From the NCBI GenBank assembly GCA_920105625.2, contig OV050030.1:423331240-423395239 (forward strand): a DNA stretch of 64,000 nt. The letters run 5' to 3'. The notes beneath the pieces are model-generated. The model had not been told where the DNA came from. It saw nothing but the letters and a program-made list of their open reading frames with translations, and searched no databases. Position numbers and translations under genes: made by a program. This DNA comes from Clusia tigrina. Lineage: Eukaryota > Arthropoda > Insecta > Diptera > Clusiidae. This document shows, one piece after another, positions 37,165-49,695 of the stretch (positions are counted from its first letter, which is position 1; each line of letters opens with the position of its first letter).

Positions 37165-38215
37165 TAGAAGAACTTAAAAGTAATTAACCAAAACAGACAT
37201 TATACGATTCTGAACAGAACAGATCCTGAATAGAATGTGTCTATATTTTAATTACTCGTATCTTAGTCCTAAAAAGTACTGGATAAATACAATCCCTTAT
37301 AAGAATCAATTAAGCAGTCGTCCTAAGATCCTTAACAGAATATATCCAGAAGAGAATATGTTTATATGTGAATTATTCGTATCTTACTCCTGAAAAGGAA
37401 CTGGAAAACTAAAATCCCTTATTAGGATCCCTTAAGCAGCCGTCCTAAGATCCTTAACAGAATACATAATGAATAGAATATGTTTTTATGTGAATTATTC
37501 GTATCTTACTCTTGAAAAGGAACTGGAAAACTAAAATCCCTTATTAGGATCCCTTAAGCAGCCGTCCTAAGTTCCTTAATAGAAACATCCTGAATAGAAT
37601 ATGTTTATATGTGAATTATTCGTATCTTACTCCTGAAAAGGAACTGGAAAACTAAAAACCTTTATAAGCATCCCTTAAGCAGCCGTCCTAAGATTCTGAA
37701 CAGAATAGATCCTGAATAGAATATGTTTATATGTGAATTATTCGTACTTCACTCCTGAAAAGGAACTGGATAAATACAATCCCTTATAAGAATCACTTAA
37801 GCAGCCGTCCTAAGACTCTGAACAGAATAGATCCTGAATAGAATATGTTTATACATTCATCATTTCTATCTTATTCTAAAATGATCTCGAAACCTAAAGT
37901 CCCTAATAAGAATTCCTTAAATAACCATTCTAAGATCCTGAACACGATAGATAGGTGAATGTGTTTCTACATGAATTATTCGTTCCTCATTTCTGAAAAG
38001 GAACCGGAAATCTAAAATGCCTCATAACAATTCCTTAAAAAACCATCAAAGATCTTGAACAGGAGAATCTTGAACAGAATTTCTTTGTAAAAGAATTATT
38101 CGTACCTAAAGCCTGAAAAAACACTGGAAAACTAAAATCCCTCATAAGGAACCCTTACACAGACATCCTAAGATCCTTATCAGAATAGAGTGTGTATGCA
38201 CTGCAAGGATAAAAT
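37165..38215. repeat. Diverged ~120-bp satellite, about nine units
   Basis: GTGAATTATTCGTATCTTAC recurs near 37371, 37491, 37611 and 37731, with worn copies near 37855, 37971 and 38091. Each unit also has AGGAACTGGAAAACTAAAAT, CAGCCGTCCTAAGATCC and GAACAGAATAGATCC blocks. Central units are most alike; edges decay. Confidence 0.92.
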
Positions 38216-38929
38216 CCCTTATAGGGAATAATAATGAAAACATAAATAAAAGATGTTATCCAGAAGTGGTGTGAAGACGATTCCCAAACTCGAGACTATG
38301 GTGCAAGCTTAGTAAATTCACGCCTCCAGTTGTATACCGCTCTATATAAAAGAAGCAATAATATTCAGTCAAGAATTGTTGGTTGAAAATGAAGACATAC
38401 AAAAATGGTTCCTCACAGAGTTTCTGGAACAAAGATAAACACCTCTCACTTGATTACCATTCACCTATAAATCATCCGTAGGAAAGGAATTCCTTAACAT
38501 GTTAAGGGGATGCTTCTCAATAAGGTAAAATGGAGCTGAGGAACCATTTATAAAACCAGTCTTTAAAAATTATTAAATCAACTATATCAAAGTGAATAGA
38601 ATACTATTCGGAATATGAAATCTGGATACTCAGGGATATACTGATATATTTATAGGTATATTAAAATATATGCAATTATAGTGTAATATTGCACAAGAAC
38701 AAGAGATTGTGGAATTACTTTAGTACAAGAACATTGTGGAATTACTTTATATTATAATGCTCTATTTTGACAAACAAGCAACACAAATTGATAACTTTCT
38801 CCCGAGAGAGATTGGGGAATAAAATTTGGTGAGGATACAATTTGCATCATCAGAGAAAGTACTGCTACTATGCAAGAAAATGGTCGTGAATTTAGAAACT
38901 GAAACATGATCAGCGTAACTCAACTTTTA

Positions 38930-39880
38930 GAAACCAAAATGATGGTGACCTGGAGAAGTGTGATTAGAGCCAGCGACAATTGAAGTTCAAAAGAAATGAA
39001 TAGCCAGAAAACTATGAAAAATTGGAGATGTACTCTAATCCGAAAAAATATAAGAATGAAATTGCTGAATAGTCGACAATTATGAAAATCTGGAAAAGTA
39101 TGAACAGACAACCGAAGATGAAAGTTAAAACCTAATGCTGAGCCAGACGATGTTGAAAGACTGGAGTTGTTCTACAGCAGGGAGAAATGGAAGAAAATTA
39201 GATAAAGGCCCAGAAGAGATTGAAAACTGGTGAAGTGTGAGTTAATTTTATGGAGGAAAATCCGAAAAAGCCTGGACAAAGCAAATGAAATATAAAGCTC
39301 AGATTTAGTATGAAGCCATTCATCAATGCCTGAGTGCTTGGGAACCTCCTTCTTTGGCGACTCTACGGACCGGAGCCAGAAAATAATTGGAATCAAGGGT
39401 TAGAGGGTCGCAACAAACAGACCAACCGAAAATGGTTGTTCAAAATTGAGTAATGTCTAGGAGATGAAAGAAGCAGTGTGACCAGAGCAACCGAATACGG
39501 TAGTGCAAAACTGATGAAGGGCCAGAATAAGTTGAAGAACTAGAGAAGTGTGATCCCAGTGCCCGAATTGTGGATGAAGAACGTTAAGAGTTTGGACAAA
39601 TCAAATGAAATGATTTACTATGAAGCCAGAAAATAATTGGAAACAGACGATGAGGGAAACAGAGGGACCGAAAATGGAAGTTCAAAATTGAGATGAATGA
39701 AGAAGTTTGATCAGAACAACTGAATATGGTAGTGCAAAACTGATGAACGGCCAGAAGATGTTGAAGAACTGGAGAAGTTTGACCCGAGTCACTGAGTATT
39801 GATGAATAACTGAATTATACAGCTGAGATTTAGTATGAACCCAGAAAATAATGGGACTCAGAATAAGAGCGGTCGGAACA
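38930..39880. repeat. Old, diverged tandem repeat, period about 215-250 bp
   Basis: Blocks CCAGAAAATAATTGGAA (39375, 39625, 39843) and GTTGAAGAACTGGAGAAGT variants (39150, 39225, 39530, 39755) alternate in the same order. Units differ by many indels. Confidence 0.65.
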
Positions 39881-40509
39881 AACATTTAAGTATGCATGAA
39901 GAATCAGAAGACGATCTTTGAGATTTTGTTTCTATTCAATCGAGTGCAATATTAAACAAATTTATTTTTTATTGTGTACTTTAATGAAATGTTTTCAGTA
40001 TAATTTAATAAAACTCTTTAACCTCAAAGTGATGGGAACCATGCTTGGAACTCTGTGTTCGGGGTGGTTTTGTTCTACTTATAACAAGGAAACTGATAAG
40101 AAGCAAGCGAATGACTCAGGATGTGTGCCTTCAATCATAATTGCTTGTATGAGTATTTCATATTTCTATGAATGCCTCCCACCGGCCTCACTTCGGGGAA
40201 TAGTTGTAATAGTAAAAACGGAAGCCGTCAGAGCCTGTCCTACCACATGCCAGTTTCACGCAGAAACCGCCATAAAAACAACAACACTGATAGTCAACAA
40301 AAAGAGTGTAGAGCAGAGCAAAAACTGAGTGAGAGAGTGGAGAGCGAATGTGACCATCATATGAAGGAACGATTTGAAATCGAGTCAAGGGAAGGTTTAT
40401 CTAATAAGAATCCCATATTTCTAAATCATATTTTAGTTGTCATAATGGCAATAAAAAAATTTCATTAAATTAATTAAAATTCTGGAGTAACAAAATCAAC
40501 GAAACTCAC

Positions 40510-40675
40510 CTTCAGAAATTTGTGTTTTTGTTGTTATGCTAATTGCGCGAAAACTCGCGTTTAGTTCACAGAGCTGAGCAGAATTCTGTTCTCTCTTCTT
40601 TGTGGTTTTTTTCAATTTAACAAATTCTGCATAAAATTTTCTTTTAAATGCGTTGGTTGGTTTTTGCACTGCACT
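40510..40675 (-). promoter_or_regulatory. Candidate transcription start and 5'-UTR exon, minus strand
   Basis: On the minus strand an initiator-like CCTTCAGTGCAG (A at 40675) is followed by CAACAACAAAAACA-type leader sequence and then AATTTCTGAAG before a GTGAGT donor (40509-40504). This is the usual look of a dipteran non-coding first exon. The next minus-strand gene is metro, whose ATG exon is 20.5 kb away, so a long first intron would be needed. Inference only. Confidence 0.35.
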
Positions 40676-41590
40676 GAAGGAAAATTATGAAATTTTCCTC
40701 ATCAAACAATTTTCACGGTGCAGCTCGTGTGCTCGGCGAAAAAGAAATGCGTACGGTTATTTTTAAAAATATGTTTTTTTCAAAACCAAAATCCAAACAA
40801 AAAAAAAAACCAATTTTTATTTGTGTTTCGCTTTTTTGAGCAAATTATTTTCGAACAACAACAAAAATGTCTTCGCTATTTTTAGTCGTAGACGTGAATG
40901 GTACAGGAAAAACACCGCAGGCAATTTTTAGTTACGCCGAATCACATTGGCACGAGTGCGAGTACCTTTATAGAATTTTGCGTGCAGGAGGTGGTGGTGG
41001 GGGACTCGTATATTCTTTGCTATCCTACTTGAATCAAATGGGTTTTTCTAGTGTTTTTGTTAGTTTCATATTTTTATTAAATGGCACAAATCGAGTCTCT
41101 ATTTCGCTCGAAGTTTCCCTTCACACACAATGGCAAGTTGGTATTTTTGAGCCTCTGGCTTGGCAGGCACTTACAGTCAGACTCAGTGACCGTATCCTCC
41201 ACTACGACCGGACCAACAACCGTACACGTCTGAATGAGTCTTACAACTGCCTTCGAATTGGATTTGTTTGAATTGGGCACTGTGTTTGTGTTCGCTGGCT
41301 GGTTTTGAGTGGAATGCTCGGGGGAGGAAATCAGTTTGGCGGTAGACGGACAACAACACTGCTCGCGAGTGAATTGGGGTGGAAGTGCGCAAGTCAGCAG
41401 AAACTGGAAAGTGAGACACAGGGTGAGTTTGGAACAGAACTACAGCATAGGGTGGCATAATACCGCTTTCATTTAATGACTGCTTCCATGGGAAATGTAT
41501 TACGAGGTAGAAGACAGAAGTAGGGTTGAAACAAATATTATATGCAATAGTTTCAAAGAATTTTGTTATAAAGGAGTAATATAGTTTTGT

Positions 41591-41892
<302 letters not shown>

Positions 41893-42282
41893 GATGGGCC
41901 AATTTCAAAGCCAGTCCCTAGGATGATTCTATGGACAATTCTAAGCGACTTTGGTGAAGGAACCATAGGTCTATCTCGATTTTCGAGTCTCCCACTTTTC
42001 AATCAATTTTACCGAAAAACTTGTAATTTTTCTCGGAAAATAGACGATAGTTAAAATATGCATGAAACGCCCTCTGGCGGTGGTCATAGGTAAAATAAAG
42101 ATCAGAAATGAGTTCTCGACCCCAAAAACCCCCCATATACACATAAAAAAGATAATATAACGATAAATAAAAAATCGAATTTTGAATCAAAATGATGTTG
42201 ATGGGAGAGAGGGGGGGATCCTGGCTTTAATCGTAATAATTTTTTAATAATAATTTTTCGGCTGCATACAAATTGGCCCGCC

Positions 42283-42283
<1 letters not shown>

Positions 42284-42333
<50 letters not shown>

Positions 42334-42335
42334 TC

Positions 42336-42398
<63 letters not shown>

Positions 42399-42411
42399 TA
42401 TATATAAATAT
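42284..42411. repeat. (TA)n microsatellite, two tracts
   Basis: Two TA tracts separated by CTCG at 42333-42336, with TAAATA interruptions at the right end. Flanks AGGATGGGCCAATTTC (41890) and GGCCCGCCCTAATATA (42272) put the 380 bp between the two tracts as unique DNA. Confidence 0.97.
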
Positions 42412-44084
42412 ACAATCTTGGTCAGATCGTTTCTGAGATATTTCGATTTCGATGTTTGATTCTGTCAAAAATGGCTTGATTTCTGAGTGACAACTGACAG
42501 TAAATAGGGGAAGAAAATAGCCGATGATCTACCAAACAGTGGAACTGCATGTACTCCAGTGGGACTAGAGCCAATTATCTGTATGAGTTTAGCAGGGGCC
42601 ATCAATTGCATCAATAGCCACGTAAATAATATTCACAACGACAACCCAATGACTTCTCCTAGAGAGCCCGAACAAGAGACTTGCAGAATTCCTTCTAACA
42701 TTATGAAGGAAAGATCTTCGATCTACGCTTGGGCTCATCATGGGGTACAATCCAAGGGGCCATCATAAGGCGACGATAGGAATAAGCATCATCGAGAGTC
42801 CAAACTGCGTCTCCAGTCTGGAGGAAAAACAGAATATCACATAGAATTTTCTTTGTGTGTTCTATCGTACTATTACCAGAATGAGGAGACGGTTATTATG
42901 GTGAGATGTATTGGGAATTGAAAATGTTCATTCCTTATCACTGGACACACTTCTGAGATGCATAAAAGAGACAAACAAGTTTGAAAAGGTATAATTTCCC
43001 GCTTTCACAAATACTCTATATCCACCCTATTTTTTCTAGGTTCACTTGACTACTTCCAGGTTTATAGTATACTTGACTACTTTCAGGTTTATATTCCACT
43101 TGACTACTTCCAGGTTTATAGTACAATGGGCCTCACTTGCCTGAGTGCTTGGACATCTCCTTCTACTACAATTCTCCGGCCTACCACAATTAAATTCTAA
43201 TTCTGACAGTAAACAGTTGTTAGTGTGATATTGGAACGGAAATATGCTCGAACACTATTGTTGGACTTCAGATCCATTGTTGGTCCTCTTATTGAATACC
43301 TTCCAAACAATCGGAGGTAAATTTTTGAGGTCAGGTTCGTGTTTGAGATTTCAAATTATTTTCGCAAATGATATTGGAAATAAATAGATAAACCGAAATT
43401 TATAAACGTGTGTTATTAAAGAGAGTGAGGAGATCACCAGTAACACATGAAGCAGGTACCTACCCTGTGAATAGTACACTTAAGGGACGCAAGGACAGGT
43501 GGCGCTGATAACACTGTTTTATATTTGCATAAAGGGACTTGTAAATTGATCGCAGGCGTGGAATTTGCACTTCTATGTTATAAAAATCAATTTCCGCAAT
43601 CTGCGAAATGGTGATCAGCTGATATAATGTAATATAATATTAACCATGTCATGAGTAAAATTCACAATAGGGCAAATCTTAATAGATTGCCCATCATAAT
43701 ACGAAATTAAATATCATTCGATCAGGTTCTTCGAGTACAATCGAAGATCGAATGGAGTTGAAAATAGGAATCATTGTTTTTGTTTTTATTTTATTGGATT
43801 TTTAAAATTTTTTACAGTGTGCAAAATGTTTGGTACTAGAGATTACAAATCAGTGACTTTGAATAACCCTAAATCGATTTACTTGTTCATGTGCAGTCAT
43901 GTGATGATATCAGATTTATAGAAGAGGAGAGACAGAGACAAATATACTTATGTTTTAAATTGAGAATAAATCGGTCTCTGTCCCTCTATATATCTCTTTT
44001 TGGACTCTCTCTCTCTATATATCTATTTGGAATCTCTCTATATATCAGAAAAGACAGAGAAAGGAAAGTATTTTTCGCTGGAGT
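42412..44084. other. Intergenic, nothing recognised besides the 31-bp repeat
   Basis: Short frames at 42559 and 43891 carry no motif; the latter runs over a TCTCTATATATC-rich stretch leading into the minisatellite. Confidence 0.4.
43042..43130. repeat. ~31-bp tandem repeat, three copies
   Basis: Three copies of an ACTTGACTACTTCCAGGTTT unit followed by ATAGTATa/ATATTCC/ATAGTAC variants. Confidence 0.9.
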
Positions 44085-44605
44085 GGATTCACCACGATTT
44101 TGAGTGGATTCATCACTATTTTGAGTGGATTCACCACTATTTTGAGTGGATTTATGACGATTTCTAGTGGATTCACCACGATTTTGAGTGGATTCATCAC
44201 GATTTTTAGTGGATTCACCACGATTTTGAGTGGATTCAGCACGATTTTAGTGGATTCACCACGATTTTGAGTGGATTCATCACGATTTTTAGTGGATTCA
44301 CCACGATTTTGAGTGGATTCACCACGATTTTTAGTGGATTCACCACGATTTTGAGTGGATTCACCACGATTTTTAGTGGATTCACCACGATTTTGAGTGG
44401 ATTCATCACGATTTTTAGTGGATTCACCACGATTTTGAGTGGATTCAGCACGATTTTTAATGGATTCACCACGATTTTGAGTGGATTCATCACGATTTTT
44501 AGTGGATTCACCACGATTTTGAGTGGATTCACCACGATTTTTAGTGGATTCACCACGATTTTGAGTGGATTCACCACGATTTTGAGTGGATTCACCACGA
44601 TTTTG
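44085..44605. repeat. 21-bp minisatellite, about 25 units, same family as pyd3 intron 1
   Basis: Unit GGATTCACCACGATTTTGAGT, with a TTTTTAG variant that often alternates with the TTTTGAG form, giving a 42-bp dimer. One unit near 44249 has lost a base, which breaks the false frame. Long open frames on both strands are an effect of the 21-bp period. Confidence 0.97.
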
Positions 44606-44990
44606 ACAAAGATATTAAAGGCTGATTGACATTGAAGTAGGTATAAGCTTTGATTTGGGAAAACACACTCCTATGTTCGTATTTCTTATCATTGACCCAT
44701 ACAATTTATGTTACACCAGTCACTAAAAGCATTCCAATCATATTGAGTAGAGGGTGATTAATTGTTGACCATCATTGTTCGGTTACCAAACCAATGAAAA
44801 AAATGTTGCACTGTAACACACGCGAAGGAAGGTCATGAATATAGTAACGGATCAAGGTGGTTACCCCGCAGAGACGCTGAAAAATTATCGGATAACAATC
44901 CTTCAAACGACACACGTTGCCCGACAAATATGATATAATGAATCATTTGCAAAGCTTTGAAAAGAAACCACAATATCTTCTATATATTAA

Positions 44991-45006
44991 TTTATTACAA
45001 TTTATT
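44991..45006 (-). terminator. Poly(A) signals of the Gly-rich gene at 45082
   Basis: Two minus-strand AATAAA hexamers (45006-45001 and 44996-44991), 76-91 bp after the stop. Confidence 0.6.
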
Positions 45007-45081
45007 TACAATTATTTTAACATTTGTACAGAATCAACTAAATTAATTGACTAAAATAAACATCATCATTTTAAAACAATC

Positions 45082-45720
45082 TCAGCCGAACAAACCACCG
45101 CCTGCCAAACCGCCTCCAAACAACCCAGCACCACCGGCTAGGCCAGCACCGCCAACCAGTCCACCACCGGAATAGTGTTTCTTATAATGTCCACCAAACC
45201 CGCCGCCGAAACCACGCGATCTAAAATGGTAACTCTCACGATAACGCCCGAAACCGCCACCGGCAAATCCACCTAAACCGCCAGCCACACCAGCGCCGCC
45301 GATGCCACCGAAGCCCAAGCCACCACCGGCCAAGCCACCACCGCCCAAGCCACCACCGCCCAAGCCACCACCACCCAAGCCACCACCACCCAAGCCACCA
45401 CCGCCCAAGCCCCCACCGAAGGATTGAGCCTGCTGCAACACTGGCACTTGTTGCACGGTCTGCACATTAGATATGACCGGAACTTGTTGCACGGTTTGAA
45501 AGTTGGAAACCACCGGCACCGATTGTACCGTGCTCAGTGGAGCACCATAGCCGCCACCGCCCAGAATATTACCACCGCCGCCGCCTCCACCAATAAGAGA
45601 ACGTTGTTGTCTGCTGCTAACACCGTTCTCAACAACGTTGTCCGCGTTAATTACAGCGGACAGAGCTAAAGTGGCGCAGCTGAGCAGCACTAAACTGCTC
45701 AAATTCTTAATGTACTGCAT
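45082..45720 (-). CDS. Secreted Gly-rich structural protein (cuticle/chorion-like)
   Basis: 212 residues in one exon. N-terminal signal peptide (MQYIKNLSSLVLLSCATLAL then SA), a short pro-segment ending at a basic site RQQRS near 40, then a Val/Pro/Gln block with two near copies of NFQTVQQVPVISNVQTVQQV, a run of GGGLG pentads (about 100-135), and a basic aromatic patch GFGRYRESYHFRSRGFGGG before a Gly-rich tail. No chitin-binding R&R motif seen. A TATA box lies 110 bp upstream and poly(A) signals follow, so it looks like a complete gene. Related in design to the gene at 48740: both have Val-Pro repeats and a C-terminal GFG[RK][YF]R[EQ]SYH patch. Probably an extracellular matrix component; exact name unknown. 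Confidence 0.85.
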   Translation of the reverse strand: MQYIKNLSSLVLLSCATLALSAVINADNVVENGVSSRQQRSLIGGGGGGGNILGGGGYGAPLSTVQSVPVVSNFQTVQQVPVISNVQTVQQVPVLQQAQSFGGGLGGGGLGGGGLGGGGLGGGGLGGGGLAGGGLGFGGIGGAGVAGGLGGFAGGGFGRYRESYHFRSRGFGGGFGGHYKKHYSGGGLVGGAGLAGGAGLFGGGLAGGGLFG

Positions 45721-45829
45721 GCTGCAGTGGTTCCCAAACGATTCTGATCTTAATGACTGGCTCAGCTTTCAGCTCCTACCAGTGTCTCTGGTATATGACA
45801 AATTGATCTTCCAATGCGGCTGTTCGTCG

Positions 45830-45837
45830 CTTTTATA
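45830..45837 (-). promoter_or_regulatory. TATA box of the Gly-rich gene
   Basis: TATAAAAG on the minus strand, with start of transcription expected about 30 bp downstream near 45803, leaving an 80-nt leader before the ATG at 45720. Confidence 0.6.
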
Positions 45838-45849
45838 CAACTTTTTTAT

Positions 45850-46735
45850 TACTATTGCACTACACATACTTTTCACTGTTTCAATTTTCTTCTGGTCACT
45901 GGCGAGTTGTGCCACTTGGCACGTCACTGCCTCGTACAATCCTACAATATTTTTTCCATCATTTCCAAAAATTCTGCCCACAATTGTGTTTATTTTGTTT
46001 TTGTTTGCTTATATTTTCTTTTGTTTGGCTAACATTGAAAATATTTTTCGTGGTTGTTATTGTTCGTGGTGTTGTTGTTGTTTGGTGATGGTGTTGCTGC
46101 TGCGATTTCGAGCCTCACAACAGTGATTACCATTTATGCACGTGGTTGTGGTCGCGGTCTGTGTGCATTCACACTCGCATATGTGGTACATAGTCAGTTG
46201 TTTGTCATTGGTGATCTGCGAGTGTGTTACTCGTATCTTCAGTTGCTGGGCTTTTTGGCCAAAGGTGCTAATGAGTGTGTCTGGGTGCGTTAATGTAGTT
46301 CTTCATTTCCATATGTACCCTATTTGTACGCTTGTTACCTTCTGCCTCTTTTGTGAGGAGAATAGTAGGCAAATCCCAACCGAAACGACTGAAATCGCAG
46401 ATGCGATGAGGGTCAAACGCTGCGCAACTGAAACTGGTCGGTCATGTCGACTAGTAGATGTACTCTAAGGATTTGCGTTACTAAGCCTTTCAAGTTGCCA
46501 CACCTTTTTACTAGGTGCACCCTAGAACTGATAAAAAAAGAAATGGGCGACGACCAAACAAGTCATAATGAACGATGTAACAAAACTTACAGTAAAGATA
46601 GATATGGGCGTGGCAATTACAAATTTTCTTCTTGAGTATATTAATTTTTAAGCTGTTTTATAAACTTTGGATTTCCAAATATATACAGTTATTCTATATA
46701 TTTATAAGTAAGAGTACTCAGGTTCAAAATTGTTA
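45850..46735. other. Intergenic, nothing recognised
   Basis: Several overlapping frames of 70-160 codons run through a T/G-rich stretch (45638-46468) but share no domain and lack a consistent codon pattern. Treated as 5' flank of the Gly-rich gene. Confidence 0.4.
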
Positions 46736-46739
46736 GTGA

Positions 46740-47040
46740 TATCACAGAAAGAGAGGGTATAGAAAGTGGGCGAATTTTTGGTTAGATTTTCCGAAACATA
46801 TATTCAGTTTTTTTAAGTGTTCAAACTCTATGTACAGAGTATATTTTAATACATTTGTTAGTTGCTCATATAGAAAATAGGCGTATAAAAAGTGGGCGTA
46901 TTTTTGTCTGATTTTCTGAACAATTTCTTCAGCTTATTTGAGTATTGAAATGCAACTTTCTACAGAGAGAATATTTCCACATATTTGTTAATTTCTCATA
47001 TAGAAAATAGGCGTATAGAAAGTGGGCGTAAGGATGGTGT
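46740..47040. repeat. ~130-bp imperfect tandem repeat
   Basis: AGAAAGTGGGCG-type block at 46758, 46889 and 47018, each preceded by CATATAGAAAATAGGCGTAT in the later units and followed by a TTTTTG(G/T) C/TTGATTTTC block. Confidence 0.8.
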
Positions 47041-48560
47041 CATTCATCCCAAATTTTACATAGCTCAAATGTGTGTCTAAAATAGATTACATATATACGA
47101 TGGTAATATCATTCCAATAGCTCTTTTATTCTTGTAATGTACTCTATCTGATAAAAGAGGCATATAGAAAATGGGCGTATATTTACCCACAACTAACAGA
47201 TCATCCAAGGTGTACATGTACAAGTCTACGAGTAAATCAATTCAATATATTTTGTGGGTCTCTTTACAGAACTGTCTGGCGCGAAGGTCAAACAAATCCT
47301 GCGCTTTATTAGGGCTTCGAAATGGTTTGACGAGCAAATCAAAGGTGCGTTGTTACGCGGTGGTATTACAATGGAGTCATGGTGGTCTGAGCGAGTTGAT
47401 CTGTAGACCGGCTACCACGATAACCTATGGGCCTCTTTAAGCTCTTTAGAAGAAGTGTGTAAGCACAGTGATACCGAGGGACATCTCATAATAGAGTGTT
47501 TATTAGAAGGAATATTCATATATTTTCATGTCTGTCGTTCTTCTTTTTGGGGATTACAAGCAGTTGCCTAAGTCCAATGAGCCCTGCAACTGTATATAGT
47601 GCAAATAAATGAAGATAGAAGTCAATAGCTGCCGTGTGAATGACTGTTCCCACCAAATTGTTAGATAACACTTGGAGCAGTCTTTGTTCACTGTGGTAAA
47701 TGGCGACTAATGGTGTTGTTGGGGAAGCTAACTATCGAAAACAATTGGAGCTGCCCTCGAAACTGTTTAGGGAGACGTACTGTCAGTTGTGTCCATATGG
47801 TGTCCCATTATATGATATACAGTTATAAAGGTGTAGCAGTCGGTTGCGAGATTAGAGTACGGGGGGGAATTAAACTATACATGAAATGGAAAATAATTCT
47901 TTTCTGGACAGAATAAAAATATACATGAAATAGAAATCAGTTCCTTACTCGTCCTTCTCTCTCATCCCTGCAATTCAAAGCACAAATTATCGTAGTCGAG
48001 ATTCAAGTGTGAACAAATATTGTAGTGTTGCCTTCTTTACAAGTACAGTTTGACCAGAAATAAGTGTATACAACATGCTTTCCTTTCTACCGCCAGACTA
48101 TGTTTAGATTTCTTTGTGCTGGTTTAGAATCTGTTATTTTGGAATATTATATGTACAAAGGGAAACATGTTTGGAACAAGGGAATTATGTTTGCGACATG
48201 GGATGCCATTTTGCGACATGGGATAACATTTTGCGACATGGGATTCCATTTCCTTGACAAGGGAAAGAAGTTTGCGATAGTGGAAGCATGTTCCTGAGTT
48301 GAACCAGTATAATGATTTTTATTGAACATGTTTCACTTGTCACTGGAGAGCGTATTTTTACATCTCTATAAATTTCTGCTAGCTTCTTGATATCTTTTAA
48401 ACCACACTTTAAACATCATCAGAAAACCCCACGGCGTGCTGCTGTTTAATTTCAAGTATGTTCAATTGGGGATTTTTGCCCACAACAGTCAAACGTGCGA
48501 ATTGATTGAGTAAATTTCGCACTTTACCACCATGATGGATAATGATGATTTTCTTAAATA
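47041..48560. other. Intergenic with a possible retroposon scrap and small repeat
   Basis: 47255-47340 reads LSGAKVKQILRFIRASKWFD in one frame, similar in style to the RNase H end of non-LTR elements, low confidence. 48187-48250 has three to four copies of TTGCGACATGGGAT. Nothing else seen. Confidence 0.35.
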
Positions 48561-48567
48561 ATTTGCA

Positions 48568-48578
48568 TAAATATAAGT
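48568..48578 (+). promoter_or_regulatory. Possible TATA element of the gene at 48740
   Basis: ATAAATATAAG about 170 bp upstream of the ATG. A leader of roughly 140 nt would follow. Other AT-rich words are nearby, so this is tentative. Confidence 0.35.
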
Positions 48579-48739
48579 GAACAACACGTTGGCAAATCGA
48601 AACAGAAACCGGCAGCAAACCAAGATAAAACCACAACCGATGCACAGACCACGGTAGTGCCTACGGCAGTGATTGAAGCTTATTGGAATACAATAATTGT
48701 AAAATTCGTCGGTGATCAAATAAATTCAGTGCTGTGAAA

Positions 48740-49477
48740 ATGTGGCGCCACAACAGCGACAACCGATGCTCACTCCAAATATGTGCAATATTCGCCTTTA
48801 TAATTGTACAACAACCACAGACGCAAATTATGGCCCAATCTGCTCCAGCCACAGTAGTATCATTGGAGGACGTACACAACGAGGCCTCAACTGCAGCGAA
48901 TCACTTGGAGGTGACGGGTGTGGAGCAGACGGATGCTGATGATGGTGGTGGTGGGCGCAACGTGCGCCATCTTGGTTTGGGCGGTTTTGGATTGGGCGGT
49001 TTTGTGGGCGGCATCAGTGCTCCTGTTTATAGTGCACCTGTTTACAGTGCTCCTGTGTATAGCGCACCTATTTACAGTGCGCCCATCCAAACAGTGCCGG
49101 TTGTGTCCAGTGTGCCTGTAGTGACCACTGTGCCTGTCGTTTCAACCATATCCACTGTGCAAACTATACCAACTTATGGGTACAGCGGTTATGGCGGTGG
49201 ATATGGTGGAGGTTACGGTGGTGGTTACGGTGGTGGTTACGGTGGTGGATATGGTGGTGGTTACGGTGGTGGATATGGTGGAGGTTACGGTGGTGGTTAC
49301 GGTGGTGGCTATGGTGGTGGATATGGTGGTGGTTATGGATCTGGTGGATATGGATCTGGTGGTTTGGTTGGTGGTGGCATTGGATTTGGCAAATTCCGTC
49401 AAAGTTATCATGCGAAAGGCTTTGGTGTTGGCGCTATTGGCGGCATAGGCGGTATTGGTGGTGGCTTCTTAGGCTAA
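48740..49477 (+). CDS. Secreted Gly/Tyr-rich structural protein (cuticle/chorion-like)
   Basis: 245 residues from the ATG at 48740 (MWRHNSDNRC); an in-frame GTG two codons earlier is not a plausible start. Hydrophobic core LQICAIFAFIIV acts as signal peptide; an acidic pro-segment ends near RNVRH (about 74-78). Then come five APVYS/APIYS pentads, a Val-Pro block (QTVPVVSSVPVVTTVPVVS), about eleven GGYG tetrads (about 160-200), and a C-terminal GFGKFRQSYHAKGFG patch. Tyr-rich GGYG and Gly-Val-Pro blocks are usual for insect eggshell or cuticle proteins that are cross-linked outside the cell (family knowledge). Divergent paralogue of the gene at 45082. Poly(A) signal at 49585. Exact orthologue not recognised. 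Confidence 0.85.
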   Translation: MWRHNSDNRCSLQICAIFAFIIVQQPQTQIMAQSAPATVVSLEDVHNEASTAANHLEVTGVEQTDADDGGGGRNVRHLGLGGFGLGGFVGGISAPVYSAPVYSAPVYSAPIYSAPIQTVPVVSSVPVVTTVPVVSTISTVQTIPTYGYSGYGGGYGGGYGGGYGGGYGGGYGGGYGGGYGGGYGGGYGGGYGGGYGGGYGSGGYGSGGLVGGGIGFGKFRQSYHAKGFGVGAIGGIGGIGGGFLG

Positions 49478-49584
49478 GGACCCTTTATCAAGTTAATTTT
49501 AACTAAAAGATTGTTGTTGTTTTTTTAGTTATTATTGCGAAGCTTGAAGCTCACTTAATCGTCAGTTAATTTTGTGGTGAACAT

Positions 49585-49590
49585 AATAAA
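49585..49590 (+). terminator. Poly(A) signal
   Basis: AATAAA 108 bp after the stop of the gene ending at 49477. Confidence 0.6.
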
Positions 49591-49695
49591 AACTTCCATG
49601 AAACAGAGATCAAAGTTTATCGAATATTGTTATATATAAATACATAAATAAATACAAAATATATAAATAAAAAAGTAAATTTAAAAAAAAATTTA

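Noticed and set aside
44045..44629. Repeat proteins of NPLKIVV or SGFTTIL type, here and at 4529-5048
   Set aside because: The 21-bp unit has no stop in several frames on both strands, so openness carries no information.
45638..46468. Overlapping plus-strand frames of 110-162 codons
   Set aside because: They overlap the 5' end and promoter of the minus-strand Gly-rich gene, several frames are open together, and no domain is seen.
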